Shown piece after piece: positions 34,135 to 34,140 of a stretch of 34,140 nt of DNA. Each line of letters opens with the position of its first letter. The stretch's first letter is position 1. Made by a program: the position numbers and the translations under genes. The notes under the pieces were generated by a model. The model saw only the letters and a list, made by a program, of their open reading frames with translations, had not been told where the DNA came from and did not search any database. The DNA is from JAOAHC01 sp964593045 (GTDB lineage: Bacteria > Bacillota > Clostridia > TANB77 > CAG-465), in contig CAZQJQ010000012.1 of the NCBI GenBank assembly GCA_964593045.1, positions 1-34,140 on the forward strand, in the 5' to 3' direction.

Positions 34135-34140
34135 TTTTCT

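Overview
The window is very AT-rich DNA from a low-GC, spore-forming Firmicute, most likely an uncultured gut-type Clostridia. The evidence is the SpoVT regulator, the RNase Y/YmdB pair, RecD2, strong AGGAGG-type ribosome binding sites, sigma-A promoters with extended -10 boxes, and frequent TTG starts. Most genes lie on the minus strand. The plus strand carries the HAD/RluA pair, one small orphan gene, a lipid kinase and three tRNAs.

Layout. 1-2.3 kb: rnhB, rsmI and a tRNA1(Val) methyltransferase, packed as an RNA-processing operon. 2.4-4.1 kb (+): HAD phosphatase and RluA pseudouridine synthase. 4.2-9.5 kb (-): a hypothetical gene, ymdB, rny, a two-domain glycerophosphodiester phosphodiesterase and spoVT. 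9.6-14.3 kb (-): a KAP-type P-loop NTPase, recD2 and a GNAT acetyltransferase. 14.4-19.3 kb: small orphan genes, mostly single transcription units with their own terminators, around an initiator tRNA gene and a LytR-CpsA-Psr gene split by a 1-base frameshift. 19.3-23.7 kb (-): trmL, a membrane protein, an ABC exporter and uppP, a possible envelope-stress operon. 23.9-25.2 kb (+): elongator tRNA-Met and a lipid kinase. 25.2-29.5 kb (-): a sigma-like protein with an extra C-terminal domain, a P-loop/Asp23 gene that also looks frameshifted, and pnp with a long leader hairpin.

From 29.5 kb to the right edge the window becomes accessory DNA. It holds a complete IS1634-like element with matching ends and a TATAAT target duplication, a 180-bp MITE-like element with 15/16 matching inverted ends and an 8-bp target duplication, and a second initiator tRNA gene. 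Next come short GAGTCCCA direct repeats, a small OB-fold (SSB-like) gene and a diversity-generating retroelement (DGR). The DGR comprises an Avd-like protein, a reverse transcriptase with the DGR-type TSQ motif and YMDD, and directly after it an adenine-rich template repeat. The template reads as 15 Asn in 40 codons and ends in the GFR signature of C-type-lectin-fold variable regions. No variable repeat was recognised inside the window, so the diversified target gene probably lies past the right edge, upstream of avd, or elsewhere in the genome. This DGR is the most notable system present.
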